Assembly: GCA_963733845.1 (NCBI GenBank)
Contig: CAVTEM010000006.1
Coordinates: 124,001 to 188,000, forward strand
Reading direction: 5' to 3'
Origin: DATFQE01 sp963733845
Lineage (GTDB): Bacteria > Actinomycetota > Thermoleophilia > Gaiellales > Gaiellaceae
Length of the DNA: 64,000 nt
The position numbers were made by a program, and so were the translations under genes. The notes beneath the pieces are model-generated. The model worked only from the letters and a program-made list of their open reading frames with translations. It was not told where the DNA came from and ran no database searches. How positions within the stretch are numbered: position 1 is the stretch's first letter; each line of letters opens with the position of its first letter. Shown piece after piece: positions 1 to 8,296 of the stretch.

Positions 1-1548
1 TGACGCCGCCCGCGAACGACGACGACGCACGTCGACGAATCCTCATCGCCGCCGACATGCACCGCGCTGCCGGAGACCCCGGTCGAGCGATCGCCTTGCT
101 CGGGCGAGCGCGCGCGGCCGCTGCCCCGGGCGTCGAGCGGGCCGCGGTCCTTGTTCAGCTTGCCGACGCTCAAGCGGGTCCTCGAGAGGCGGAAGCTCTC
201 TGCCGCGAGGCGCTCGCCGAGGCGGAAGGGAACGATGCGCTCGAGGCCACGGTTCACCTCAGGCTCGCCGCTTTGATCCGCTGGGACGGGCCGTCGAGCG
301 CGGGATCACTCACGCCGAGCTGGCCGTCCGCGCCGCCTCGCGCACCGAGGACGTCCCACTCAGGTGTCGCGCGCTTGCGGTCCAGGCGGCCTGCTGTACT
401 TCGCCGCCGGACATGGGATTCCGCGCGCCGAGATGGAGGAGGCGCTCGCACTCGAGCGGGCGCTTCCCGAGGGCCCTCTTCTGGACGGACCGACCGGGAT
501 CCTCTGCTACCAACTGGCGTGGTCGGCCGATGTCGGCGCGGCACGGAGGCTTCTCGGCGAGCTCGGTGATGTGCTCAAGGCGCGGAACGATCCCGTCGTC
601 GATGCGTGGAGACTCTGGCATCTGGCCTTCATCGAATGGCGGGCAGGGAACTGGGAGGAGGCCGACCGTTACGCGGCCGGCACGTTGGACCTTATGTCGC
701 AACTCGGCCGCCCGATGACAGCGGCCGACGAGCTTCCGGCTGTCATAGTCGCCGCTCACCGCGGGCAGATCTGCGAGGCACGCTCTCAGGCTCAAGGCGC
801 GCTCGCCCGAGCTGAGGCTGAGGGGTTTCGAATCCTCCATGGTTGGGTGCTCGGCTTCATCGAGCTCTCGTTGGGCGACCCGACGGCGGCGCTCGGGCAT
901 CTTCGTCGATCGCACGAGCCTGGCGACTCGCTCATGCACGAGCCCGGAATGCGTCTGGAGCTGGGCGATCTGCTCGAAGCGCTGATCGCGACCGGGGAGC
1001 TCGACGAGGCCGCCGAGGTCATCGTGACCTGGGAGGAGCGCGCCCGCAGGCTCGACCGCGCCTGGGCGCTCGCGATCCTCGCGCGGAGCCGCGGGCTCCT
1101 GTTCGCGGCGCGCGGCGAGTTCGAGAACGCCTTCGCGAGCTTCGAGCTTGCTCTCGCCGAGCATGCTCGCAGCACTGATCCCTTCCACCACGCGCGCACG
1201 CTGCTCGCCCTCGGGCGAACACAACGGCGCGCCAAGAAGCGAAGCGCCGCCCGCACGACGCTCGAGGACGCGCTCGCACGCTTCGAACGGCTCGGCGCGC
1301 CGCTCTGGGCCGACCAGACGCGTGCGGAACTCGCCCGCATCGGCGGGCGCGCACCCTCCGGCGCCGAGCTGACCGAGGCGGAGTCCCGGATCGCCGCGCT
1401 CGTCGCCGAAGGCAGCACCAACCGCGAGGTCGCAGCCGCCCTCTTCCTGACCGTGCACTCCGTGGAGACGGCGCTGACGCGCGTCTACCGCAAGCTCGGC
1501 GTCCGCTCCCGCGCGGAACTCGCACACCTCCTCGCCGCAAAGACCTGA
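1..1548 (+). CDS. LuxR-family TPR regulator, C-terminal part, two frame breaks
   Basis: C-terminal part of a large LuxR-type transcription regulator whose 5' end, presumably with an ATPase domain, lies before the window. The first ~95 codons are open from base 3 and read as TPR-like helices (RAAGDPGRAIALLGRA). The frame then changes near 280 and again near 390: a middle piece (THAELAVRAASRTEDVPLRC) lies in a second frame and the rest, from LLYFAAGHGIPRAEMEEAL, in a third. More TPR-like helices follow. The last ~60 residues are a LuxR/FixJ helix-turn-helix (LTEAESRIAALVAEGSTNRE, then VHSVETALTRVYRKLGVRSR). The three pieces join without losing a domain, so I read one gene with two indels, possibly sequencing errors. 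A hairpin follows the stop. Confidence 0.75.
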
Positions 1549-1560
1549 GGTTTCCAGCTT

Positions 1561-1583
1561 TCGCCGCGGCGCGTGCGCGGCGA
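1561..1583 (+). terminator. Hairpin after LuxR-type gene
   Basis: An 8-bp perfect inverted repeat (TCGCCGCG / CGCGGCGA) around a 7-base loop lies 12 bases after the LuxR-type stop and is followed by GCCTCTTCC. It is a GC-rich hairpin without a clear U-tract. Confidence 0.45.
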
Positions 1584-1625
1584 GCCTCTTCCGTAGGGAA
1601 ATCCGGGGTCGAGGAGGAAGCACTC

Positions 1626-2894
1626 ATGAAGCTAAGAATCAGTCTCGCCGCGACGATCGCACTGGTCGCGGTGCTCGCGCTGGGGCCGACCGCGTCGTCG
1701 TCGGCGCCCGGCGAGAACGCCGTCCTGCACTGGAGCGGCGTCGCCGCGAATGCAATCGTCGTCGGACGGGCGCCCGCCAGCAGCGCTGTGCTCGGCGGCA
1801 TGGTCAACGGTGCGACGTACGACGCCGTCGCCTCCATCGAGGGCGGTCTCGAACCGTTTGCAACGCGTGTGACGGCACCCCCCGGTGCGTCCGCGGATGC
1901 GGCCGTGGCGCAGGCGGCAAGGGACGTGCTCGTCGCCCGTGTGCCGGGACAGGCGGCAACCGTCCAGGCCGAATACGTCGCGTACATGGCGACGATTCCG
2001 GACGGGCCCGCGAAGGATGCGGGCAAGGCGGTCGGTGCGGCCTCGGCGGCCGGCATGCTCGCGATGCGGACTGGCGACCACTACGACGACGTCGTCCCCT
2101 ACGTCCAGTCTCCGGTCGGGCCGGGCGTGTTCGAGCCGATCGCGCCGACGCCACCCGTCACCCCCGGGCTTGGACTCGTTCGGCCGTTCACGTACGACTC
2201 GCCGTCCGACTACCGGCCCGGTGGCCCGGTCAACATGAAGAGCAGGCGCTACGCCAAGGACGTCGCGGAGCTGGAGAAGTACGGCCGCATCGACAGCACT
2301 GCTCGAACGGCGCTGCAGACGGAGACCGTCCGCTTCCACACCGAGCAGACGTTCTTCCAGTTCAGCCGCACCCTTCGTGAGCTGGCGAACGATCGCGGCC
2401 TCGACCTGCGCGAATCTGCGCGGCTGCTCGGCTACGTGAACGTCGCGACGGCGGACACGATGATCGCGTGCTGGGAGGCGAAGTACCACTACTCCTTCTG
2501 GCGTCCGACTCACGCGATCCAGCGGGCCGATACCGACGGGAACAAGGCAACCTCGCCCGACCCGACCTGGCTGCCTCTGATCGTCGGCAACCACCCGGAG
2601 TACCCGTCCGGCCACTCCTGCTTCACCGGCGCCGTGACCGAGTCGCTGCGCAACTACTTCGGCACCAACCGCGTCAAGCTCGTCATCACCAGCCTCGCCC
2701 CCGGCGCCGGCCCGCCGCGGACGTACGAGACCCTCGACGAGCTCGTCAAGGACGTCGAGAACGCCCGTGTCTGGGGCGGGCTCCACTACCGCACGACGAT
2801 GACGAAGAGCGCCAAGCACTTCCCGCGCATCGCTCGTGATGTCGGCAAGCAGTACTTCCTCGCCGACGCCGGCCACAAGCGCGGCAACCACTAG
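1626..2894 (+). CDS. Secreted vanadium-dependent haloperoxidase-like (PAP2 superfamily) protein
   Basis: Member of the vanadium haloperoxidase/PAP2 acid phosphatase superfamily, 422 aa. The first ~27 residues form a signal peptide (basic MKLR, hydrophobic stretch, then SSSA), so it should act outside the membrane. All vanadate/phosphate ligands are visible in the expected order: K286 and R293 (KYHYSFWRP), S328-G329-H330 in YPSGHS, and R381 with H387 six residues later (ARVWGGLHYR). A good ribosome site, GAGGAGGAAG, ends five bases before the ATG. A strong hairpin follows the stop, so it is probably a single-gene unit. The sequence cannot tell haloperoxidase from phosphatase activity; the R-x5-H spacing resembles bacterial haloperoxidase homologues. 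Confidence 0.85.
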   Translation: MKLRISLAATIALVAVLALGPTASSSAPGENAVLHWSGVAANAIVVGRAPASSAVLGGMVNGATYDAVASIEGGLEPFATRVTAPPGASADAAVAQAARDVLVARVPGQAATVQAEYVAYMATIPDGPAKDAGKAVGAASAAGMLAMRTGDHYDDVVPYVQSPVGPGVFEPIAPTPPVTPGLGLVRPFTYDSPSDYRPGGPVNMKSRRYAKDVAELEKYGRIDSTARTALQTETVRFHTEQTFFQFSRTLRELANDRGLDLRESARLLGYVNVATADTMIACWEAKYHYSFWRPTHAIQRADTDGNKATSPDPTWLPLIVGNHPEYPSGHSCFTGAVTESLRNYFGTNRVKLVITSLAPGAGPPRTYETLDELVKDVENARVWGGLHYRTTMTKSAKHFPRIARDVGKQYFLADAGHKRGNH

Positions 2895-2904
2895 GACGAT
2901 TCTG

Positions 2905-2936
2905 GGCGGAGGGTGAGCGTCAGCTCACCCTCCGCC
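2905..2936 (+). terminator. Strong hairpin terminator after haloperoxidase-like gene
   Basis: A perfect 14-bp inverted repeat (GGCGGAGGGTGAGC and its complement) around a GTCA loop starts 11 bases after the stop. No U-tract follows, as is common in GC-rich actinobacteria. It also argues that the next gene starts downstream of it, at 2949, not at an earlier ATG inside the stem. Confidence 0.7.
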
Positions 2937-2948
2937 TGGACGCTTCCT

Positions 2949-3239
2949 GTGCCTACCTACCTCGTCGAGGCGTACATGCCCCACTCACATGGGCGGGAGG
3001 CGCGGGCCGCCGGGCGCCGCGCGCGAACCGCAGCAGAGGAACTGTCGCGGGAAGGCGAGGCGATCCGCTACGTCCGCACGACGTTCCTGCCGGACGACGA
3101 GACGTGCTTCCATCTCTTCGAGGCGGCCTCGGTCGAGGTCGTCGAGAAGGCCAGCAGTCGCGCGGCGCTCGGCCGCGCACGCGTCGTTCCAGCGGTCGAG
3201 GAGGACGGCGAGCCCGGCATGCCCGACGGCCGCGAATGA
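2949..3239 (+). CDS. Small DUF4242-like protein
   Basis: A 96-residue protein beginning MPTYLVEAYMPHSHGREARA and containing AIRYVRTTFLPDDETCFHLF. This pattern (N-terminal beta strand, helix rich in Arg/Ala, then the DDETCFHLFEA strand) matches small ferredoxin-fold proteins of the DUF4242 type, some of which bind nickel in Streptomyces. The GTG at 2949 is chosen as start because the in-frame ATG at 2913 lies inside the preceding terminator hairpin and would add an unrelated N-terminus. No clear ribosome site is seen. Function unknown. Confidence 0.65.
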   Translation: MPTYLVEAYMPHSHGREARAAGRRARTAAEELSREGEAIRYVRTTFLPDDETCFHLFEAASVEVVEKASSRAALGRARVVPAVEEDGEPGMPDGRE

Positions 3240-3384
3240 GTTTCGATCGTGGCCGGTGCAGGCGGGCGGCGATGCTCGCCGCCGACCGTCTCGACTACGG
3301 CGCCTGACCCAACGGCGCGAGGAGTCGTCCGGCCGCGCACGAAGAATGCCCGCAGCCGCAACCCCGATGCCTTGGAGGTCTCCC

Positions 3385-4080
3385 GTGGAGAACCTGCGGA
3401 AATACGTCGCCGAGCTGCTCGGCACCTTCACCCTCGTCTTCGTCGGCTCGCTCTCGCTCCTCGCCGCCCTGGCGACCGACTCACCGCTCGTCCTCGTCGT
3501 GGCCTTCGGCTTCGGCCTCGCGCTCCTGGCCGGCCTGTACGCCTTCGGCGAGATCTCAGGCGGCCACTTCAACCCTGCCGTCTCGCTGGCGATGTTCCTC
3601 TCGGGGCGGCTCGAAGTGCCCACGATGATCGGCTACTGGATCTCGCAGTTCCTCGGCGCGATCCTGGCGTCGCTCGCGATCCTGGCCGCGTTCAGCCAGG
3701 ACGACGTCGCCAGCACCGTCACGGCGGCAACCAACAGCTGGGACGCGTTCTGGCTCGAGCTGCTGCTGACGACGATCTTCGTCCTCGTCATCCTGCAGTC
3801 GTCGCGGAGCCAGCGCGTCTTCGGCACGGCGCTGATCGCGATCCCGCTGACGCTCGTCGCCGTCCACCTGGCCGCCATCCCGACCAGCGGCTCGTCCGTG
3901 AACCCGGTCCGGAGCCTCGGCCCCGCAATCGTCGGCAACGAGTGGGGCGACCTCTGGATCTACCTCACCGCGCCGCTGATCGGCGGGGCGATCGCGTCGT
4001 TCATCCACAACTTCCTCTACGGACCGTACGTCGTCGTCGACGTCGAGACGGTCGAGGTGGCGCCGGCCGAGGACGCCTAG
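3385..4080 (+). CDS. Aquaporin/MIP-family channel
   Basis: Major intrinsic protein, about 231 aa, with six predicted membrane helices and the two half-helix motifs: GGHFNPAVS in the first half and SGSSVNPVRSLGPA in the second (NPV in place of the second NPA). The GTG at 3385 is chosen because GGAGG sits six bases upstream and the protein then begins MENLRKYVAELLGTF, like AqpZ/GlpF proteins. The frame stays open upstream but has no family resemblance. The C-terminus is acidic (VEVAPAEDA). It abuts the next small membrane protein (TAG then GTG), so the two are probably co-transcribed. Likely water or small-solute permease; selectivity cannot be told. Confidence 0.9.
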   Translation: MENLRKYVAELLGTFTLVFVGSLSLLAALATDSPLVLVVAFGFGLALLAGLYAFGEISGGHFNPAVSLAMFLSGRLEVPTMIGYWISQFLGAILASLAILAAFSQDDVASTVTAATNSWDAFWLELLLTTIFVLVILQSSRSQRVFGTALIAIPLTLVAVHLAAIPTSGSSVNPVRSLGPAIVGNEWGDLWIYLTAPLIGGAIASFIHNFLYGPYVVVDVETVEVAPAEDA

Positions 4081-4338
4081 GTGTCTGCTAGACGCGCCTC
4101 GAATCCGAGCTGGCTCTACATCTTCATCGTGCTGATCCTGGGCGCGACCCTGATCGCCGGTGTGGTCAGCTGGATCTGGCTGACCTTCGAGAACAAGCAG
4201 CTGCCCGACGGCCTCGCAACCGTGCTCGCGACCATCGCCGGCGGACTCGTCGGCGTGCTGACGATGGCCGACGGGCGCGCCGGACGCGGCGAGCGTGCGC
4301 CCGGCCGGACCGACGGCGACCTACGCGAGGATGCCTAG
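4081..4338 (+). CDS. Small two-helix membrane protein
   Basis: An 85-aa protein starting with GTG directly after the aquaporin stop. It has two hydrophobic segments (about residues 12-32, WLYIFIVLILGATLIAGVVS, and 45-62) and a charged tail rich in Arg, Gly and Asp. No known motif is recognised. The zero-base spacing suggests translational coupling with the channel gene. Its stop overlaps, tail to tail, that of the small minus-strand gene that follows. Confidence 0.6.
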   Translation: MSARRASNPSWLYIFIVLILGATLIAGVVSWIWLTFENKQLPDGLATVLATIAGGLVGVLTMADGRAGRGERAPGRTDGDLREDA

Positions 4339-4481
4339 CGGTTCCGGTATGAACGCGAGCCGAAGAAGAAGAGCACCACCGCGACCGCGGCGAGGATGAC
4401 GAGCAGCCAGAACGCGGCCTTGAGGAGCGAGCCGAGCCCGAAGATCAGGATCAGCAAGATCAGCAGGATCAGCCAGATCAC
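4335..4481 (-). CDS. 48-residue hydrophobic protein
   Basis: A GTG-started minus-strand frame encodes a 48-aa, almost wholly hydrophobic protein. It begins MIWLILLILLILIFGLGS, then has KAAFWLLVILAAVAVVLFFF and the basic tail GSRSYRNR. Two membrane segments joined by a Gly-Ser turn are visible. It starts ten bases after the carboxypeptidase stop and is probably in the same transcript. Very small hydrophobic proteins of this kind are common near stress genes in actinobacteria; no function is assigned. A similar 21-residue protein lies at 41185-41250. Confidence 0.55.
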   Translation of the reverse strand: MIWLILLILLILIFGLGSLLKAAFWLLVILAAVAVVLFFFGSRSYRNR

Positions 4482-4490
4482 TCGGGCATC

Positions 4491-6185
4491 CTAGGCGGTC
4501 AGCTCGAGCTCGCGGCGCACCACGCCCGCGCGCGGATGGCGCGCCTCCACGCCGAGCGTCCCGCCGGCCGGCGCCTCCACCACCCACTCCAGCTTGCAGC
4601 GGTCGCTCGTTCCCTGGTCGGTGCCCCACCAGAGGGCGCTCCGCATGTGCACGCGGCCTTCGAGCTGGCCGGCCTCGGTGCGCGCCTCGCCGGCGACCAT
4701 GCGCGCGCCCTCGGGCAGCGTCAGCTCGGCCTCCAGCGGCCGCACGGTCTGCCGGTCGACCGCCCGCTGCGTGACGTTGGTCGGCAGCCAGCCGGTGTTC
4801 TCGACCACCAGCCGAACCAGGAAGCGCGCGTCCCCGAGGGGCTCCACGTCGAGCGAGCGGACCTCGAGGCACGGCGACACGAGCAGGTGCCAGAGCGCCC
4901 ACTCGGTGTGCGGTGCGATCTCGTCCTCGAGAAAGCGGAAGGGCACGTTTCCCCAGCACGCCATCGTGTCCCACCCGCCGAGCTCGACCGGCCCGAGCTG
5001 CGGATGCTCGAACGGGTACCAGTCCACGTACGCGCTCTCCCCCACCTCGCGGTCAGCCCACTCCAGCAGCCTGAGGTCGTCCTCCGGGGAGTGGTCGCGG
5101 AGCCACTCGATGTAGTGGTAGTCCTCGATCCCGGCCCGCCGCTGCGGGCTCCAGAACTCGGTCGTCCACGAGAAGACGCCGACGTGGTCGTAGAGCCAGT
5201 CGTGCGCGGAGCCCTTGATCGCCTGGTTCGGCTCGTACTTGAAGTCGTGGAAGACGGACACGGCCGGATAGCCCGTCAGCTTCGTCGCCTCCTCGCCCAG
5301 CAGCTTGTAGGCGCGGAGGTCGTTCGGCGGGAAGTGCTCGTCCGCGTAGCCCGCATAGGGCCGCAGGTGGACGCCGCTGAAGGTGTGGTAGGCGACGTGG
5401 CCGGTGATGTTCGGCCGGTCGAAGACCGCCTGCACCATCGCGCGGATCTCCGGCTCCGAGGTCGGATACGGGCCCGCGCCGCGCTGCTCGACCTCGGTCG
5501 TCCACTCGAAGGGGAAGTTGCGATTGAGGTCGAGGCCCTCCAGGGGCGGTGCGACCTTGATCGTATGGCCGTCGAAGTTGCGGATCGTCCCCTCCCACAG
5601 GAGCCGGTAGAACTCGCCGCCGCCCGGTCCCTCGTCCGGGTCGCGGCGGATCATCAGCCGAGGTTCCTCGGGATGCGCCTTCCACGCGCCGTTGGCGTCC
5701 TTCAGCCGCATCATCAGGATCCGGCCGTCGCCGTCGAGGTCCTCCTCGTGCAGCCCGTCCTGGGGATCGGCCAGGGGATAGGGCCGCACGCTCGAGCGCA
5801 CGAACCGCGGCCGGTCGGCCAGAGCGAGCTCGGCGCCGTCCGGGTTGAGCCGCGGCAGGACGTAGAACGTCCGTGTGTCGAGCGCGCGGGTGACTCGCTC
5901 GTCCGATCCGTAGCCGGTGAGCAGCCGATGGATCAGGTGCAGCGCCGCCGTGCAGCCCGTCACCTCGATCGCGTGGATGTTCGCCTCGACGAGGAAGGCC
6001 GGCTTCTCCAGGTCGGGCCCGGTCTCGGCGTTCGTGACCGTCACGAGCCAGATGTCGCGGCCCTCGTACGACTTCCCGATCGACTCCAGCCGCATCAGCC
6101 CGGGCAACTCGTCGGCCCACGCGCGCAGGAGCTCGGTCAGCTCGTCGTACCGGTACCACCGGTCGTACGCGACGGAGGCCGGCAA
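4491..6185 (-). CDS. M14-family zinc carboxypeptidase
   Basis: A 564-aa peptidase M14 (carboxypeptidase A-like) protein. The zinc motif HxxE is at H71-A-I-E74 (ANIHAIEV), the third zinc ligand is the His in VAYHTFSG, and the catalytic Glu lies in SWTTEFWSP. The substrate-binding LNRNFPFEW follows. About 180 residues after the catalytic domain form a beta-rich extension of unknown role. No signal peptide is visible, so it may be cytoplasmic. The only sensible start is TTG at 6185, giving MPASVAYDRWYRYDEL. It lies five bases after the stop of the upstream metallopeptidase gene and lacks a strong ribosome site, which suggests coupling. Substrate unknown. Confidence 0.88.
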   Translation of the reverse strand: MPASVAYDRWYRYDELTELLRAWADELPGLMRLESIGKSYEGRDIWLVTVTNAETGPDLEKPAFLVEANIHAIEVTGCTAALHLIHRLLTGYGSDERVTRALDTRTFYVLPRLNPDGAELALADRPRFVRSSVRPYPLADPQDGLHEEDLDGDGRILMMRLKDANGAWKAHPEEPRLMIRRDPDEGPGGGEFYRLLWEGTIRNFDGHTIKVAPPLEGLDLNRNFPFEWTTEVEQRGAGPYPTSEPEIRAMVQAVFDRPNITGHVAYHTFSGVHLRPYAGYADEHFPPNDLRAYKLLGEEATKLTGYPAVSVFHDFKYEPNQAIKGSAHDWLYDHVGVFSWTTEFWSPQRRAGIEDYHYIEWLRDHSPEDDLRLLEWADREVGESAYVDWYPFEHPQLGPVELGGWDTMACWGNVPFRFLEDEIAPHTEWALWHLLVSPCLEVRSLDVEPLGDARFLVRLVVENTGWLPTNVTQRAVDRQTVRPLEAELTLPEGARMVAGEARTEAGQLEGRVHMRSALWWGTDQGTSDRCKLEWVVEAPAGGTLGVEARHPRAGVVRRELELTA

Positions 6186-6190
6186 GGGGT

Positions 6191-7699
6191 CTAGGCGCCC
6201 AGCTCGGCCAGGAGCGGCCGCGTGTCGTGCGGGTCGAAGCCGAGCCGGGCCGCGATCTCCTCGCTCGACGGCCTAGTGCCCTCGGCGAACAGCCGGCGCA
6301 GCAGCGCCCCCGTCTCCTGGCGGCGCCACCAGTCCGGGCCGATCTCGCGGATCAGGTGGTCGCGGAGCTGCGCGGCCCGGATCCAGGCACGCAGGTAGTC
6401 GGCGGAGTAGAAGCCGGCGTCCATGTCGGCGAGGAACGCGTCAGGCCGGTAGCGCACGCCAGCCGCCGCGGTCAGCCGCTCCGAGTAGCCCTCGGAGGTA
6501 CCGCCGTCCTCGGCGAAGCGGCCCCAGAAGTCGAGCTCGAACTGGAGCTTGGCCACGTAGCGGCGGAAGAGGAGCGCCTCGAGGAAGATCGTCGCCTCGG
6601 CGTTCTCGGCGGCCTGCTCGTCGGAGAGGTCGAAGTACTCGGCGTGCCACTCGGGCTCGCGCGAGATCGCCTCGAAGATGTACGAGTAGATCTCGGTCAG
6701 CGCGTGGTCGCGCGAGAGGCTGCGGAACGTGTAGGGCAGCGCCGGGTCGACGTTGCCGTAGTGGAGCGCGTGACCAGCCTCGTGCAGGAACGCCTGGTAG
6801 TCGTGGAGCCCGCCCTGCGCGCGCGTGATCAGGTGCACGACGCGCGGCGGGTCGGACGCGATCACGCAGGCGCGCGGCGACTTCTGCGGCCGGTCGTCCA
6901 GGTCGAGCTTGATGTTCGGCTCCGCATTCATGTCGAAGCCGAGCCGGTTCAGCGTGTCGAGGCAGACCTCGACGGCGCGCTCCTTGACGTACGTCGCCTC
7001 CAGGGGCGAGAGCCGGCGCAGGTAGCCGACGTGGTACGAGTCTGGAACCGCAGGGTGCTCGGGGCCGAGCAGCCGCTCGAACCAGCGCTCCTTGAGGCGC
7101 CCGTACACCTCGTCGGCCGCCCTGCTCGTCTCGCCGAGCACCTCGGCGAGCCGGCGCAGCGAGATCGCCTTCTCCTCGTCGTTGCGGGCCACCGGGTCCG
7201 GCTCCCCGGACAACTCGGAGTCGAGCTCCTCGCCGGCCCGGAGCAGATCGAGGCGCTCGTCGTTGAACCCGGCCGAGGCCTCGGCGTGGACATTTCCAAG
7301 CTCCTCGCGGTCCGCGTACTCGGTCAGCACGGCGAGGCGGGCCTGCGCGCTGCGCAGCGGCAGCTCCTCGCCCTTGAACGTCACCCGCGCGGCCAGGATC
7401 GCGTTCTCGAGCACGTCCTCGCGCTCGGCCAGCTCGGTCGTGATCAGCCCGCTCTCGCAGGTCTTGCGCAGCCGGTAGAGGCGCTCGAGCTCGTCGTCGG
7501 GGGCCTCGGCCTCGGCGCTGCGCAACGCGTCCAGTTGCGCGCGCGTGAACAGGTCCGCGTAGCGGGCGACGATCGCCGCCTGCTCGGAGACCTCCTTCTC
7601 GCCGACGCGGACCGCGCGGCCCTCCTCGGACCGCTCGAAGACATAGCGCTGGAGGCGGGACTCGTACTCCGCCGGTGTGCGGACAGCTGCGACGCTCAT
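6191..7699 (-). CDS. HEAGH-motif zinc metallopeptidase (M3-like)
   Basis: A 502-aa largely helical protein with the gluzincin zinc motif HEAGH in FLHEAGHALHYGNV and a downstream Glu-containing helix (RDHALTEIYSYIFEAI) that can supply the third ligand, as in M3-type oligopeptidases. The N-terminal ~250 residues are charged and helical. The ATG at 7699 is chosen: the frame stays open upstream but only in the shadow of the response regulator gene. The receiver gene ends 14 bases before this start and the M14 peptidase starts five bases after its stop, so the three form one likely transcript. Exact family and substrate are uncertain. Confidence 0.8.
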   Translation of the reverse strand: MSVAAVRTPAEYESRLQRYVFERSEEGRAVRVGEKEVSEQAAIVARYADLFTRAQLDALRSAEAEAPDDELERLYRLRKTCESGLITTELAEREDVLENAILAARVTFKGEELPLRSAQARLAVLTEYADREELGNVHAEASAGFNDERLDLLRAGEELDSELSGEPDPVARNDEEKAISLRRLAEVLGETSRAADEVYGRLKERWFERLLGPEHPAVPDSYHVGYLRRLSPLEATYVKERAVEVCLDTLNRLGFDMNAEPNIKLDLDDRPQKSPRACVIASDPPRVVHLITRAQGGLHDYQAFLHEAGHALHYGNVDPALPYTFRSLSRDHALTEIYSYIFEAISREPEWHAEYFDLSDEQAAENAEATIFLEALLFRRYVAKLQFELDFWGRFAEDGGTSEGYSERLTAAAGVRYRPDAFLADMDAGFYSADYLRAWIRAAQLRDHLIREIGPDWWRRQETGALLRRLFAEGTRPSSEEIAARLGFDPHDTRPLLAELGA

Positions 7700-7713
7700 G
7701 GGCGGGGCAATTG

Positions 7714-8082
7714 TTACACGCGCGCCCGGGCCGACCTCTCCGCCAGGCGGCGGACGGTCCGGCCGAGCTCCTCGATCTCGAAGGGCTTCGAGATCACAGC
7801 GTCGGCCTTCTGCTCCTCGTCCGGAAAGCGCTCCTGCGGACTGCCCGTCAGCAGCGCCACCGCGACGTTCGGAGCGTCGCGGCGCAGCTCGCGGAGGAGG
7901 TCGACTCCGCGCTCGGTCCCGATGTGGAGGTCGAGCAGGACGACGTCGACCGACTCCTCGGCCAGCGTCGCGCGAGCCTCGTCCAGGTAGGCGGCCTCGA
8001 ACACCCGATATCCCTCGAGCTCGAGATTGACCCGACATAGAAGACGAATCGCGGCGTCATCGTCCACGATGAGCACCGTCAT
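7714..8082 (-). CDS. Single-domain response regulator (receiver only)
   Basis: A 122-aa CheY-like receiver domain without an output domain. The acidic pocket is D7-D8-D9 (LIVDDD), the phosphoacceptor is D51 (VVLLDLHIG), the switch Thr is T79 (LLTG) and the conserved Lys is K99 (ISKPFE). No histidine kinase is nearby. It is the first gene of a minus-strand set with the two metallopeptidases. The ~214 bases upstream (8083-8296), between this gene and the gltX stop, hold no gene I can support and presumably carry its promoter. Confidence 0.88.
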   Translation of the reverse strand: MTVLIVDDDAAIRLLCRVNLELEGYRVFEAAYLDEARATLAEESVDVVLLDLHIGTERGVDLLRELRRDAPNVAVALLTGSPQERFPDEEQKADAVISKPFEIEELGRTVRRLAERSARARV

Positions 8083-8296
8083 GCCGCACCCCCCGGTCGC
8101 TTCCGGTCGAAGTGTAACCGTATCCCTTCTGACGTCTAGTGCGTTTCCCCCTTAGAAATGGGAAAAACAGCGGAGCCCCGGAACCCCGGGTCCGGAACGA
8201 GGCCGCACGTTCCCGCACAGCTGCCTAGACCGAGTGCCCGCTACCGCCTGCGCGCCTGGCAGACCTTCCAGCGCGCGCTCGACCCGCTCGCGCGGC

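Noticed and set aside
1..1548. Calling the LuxR-type gene a pseudogene
   Set aside because: The two frame changes do not remove any domain, and similar breaks affect essential genes in this window, so sequence error is as likely.
8083..8296. Gene or RNA in the 214-base gap between gltX and the response regulator
   Set aside because: No frame with a ribosome site, no tRNA-like fold and only weak partial dyads were seen; probably just the regulator's promoter region.
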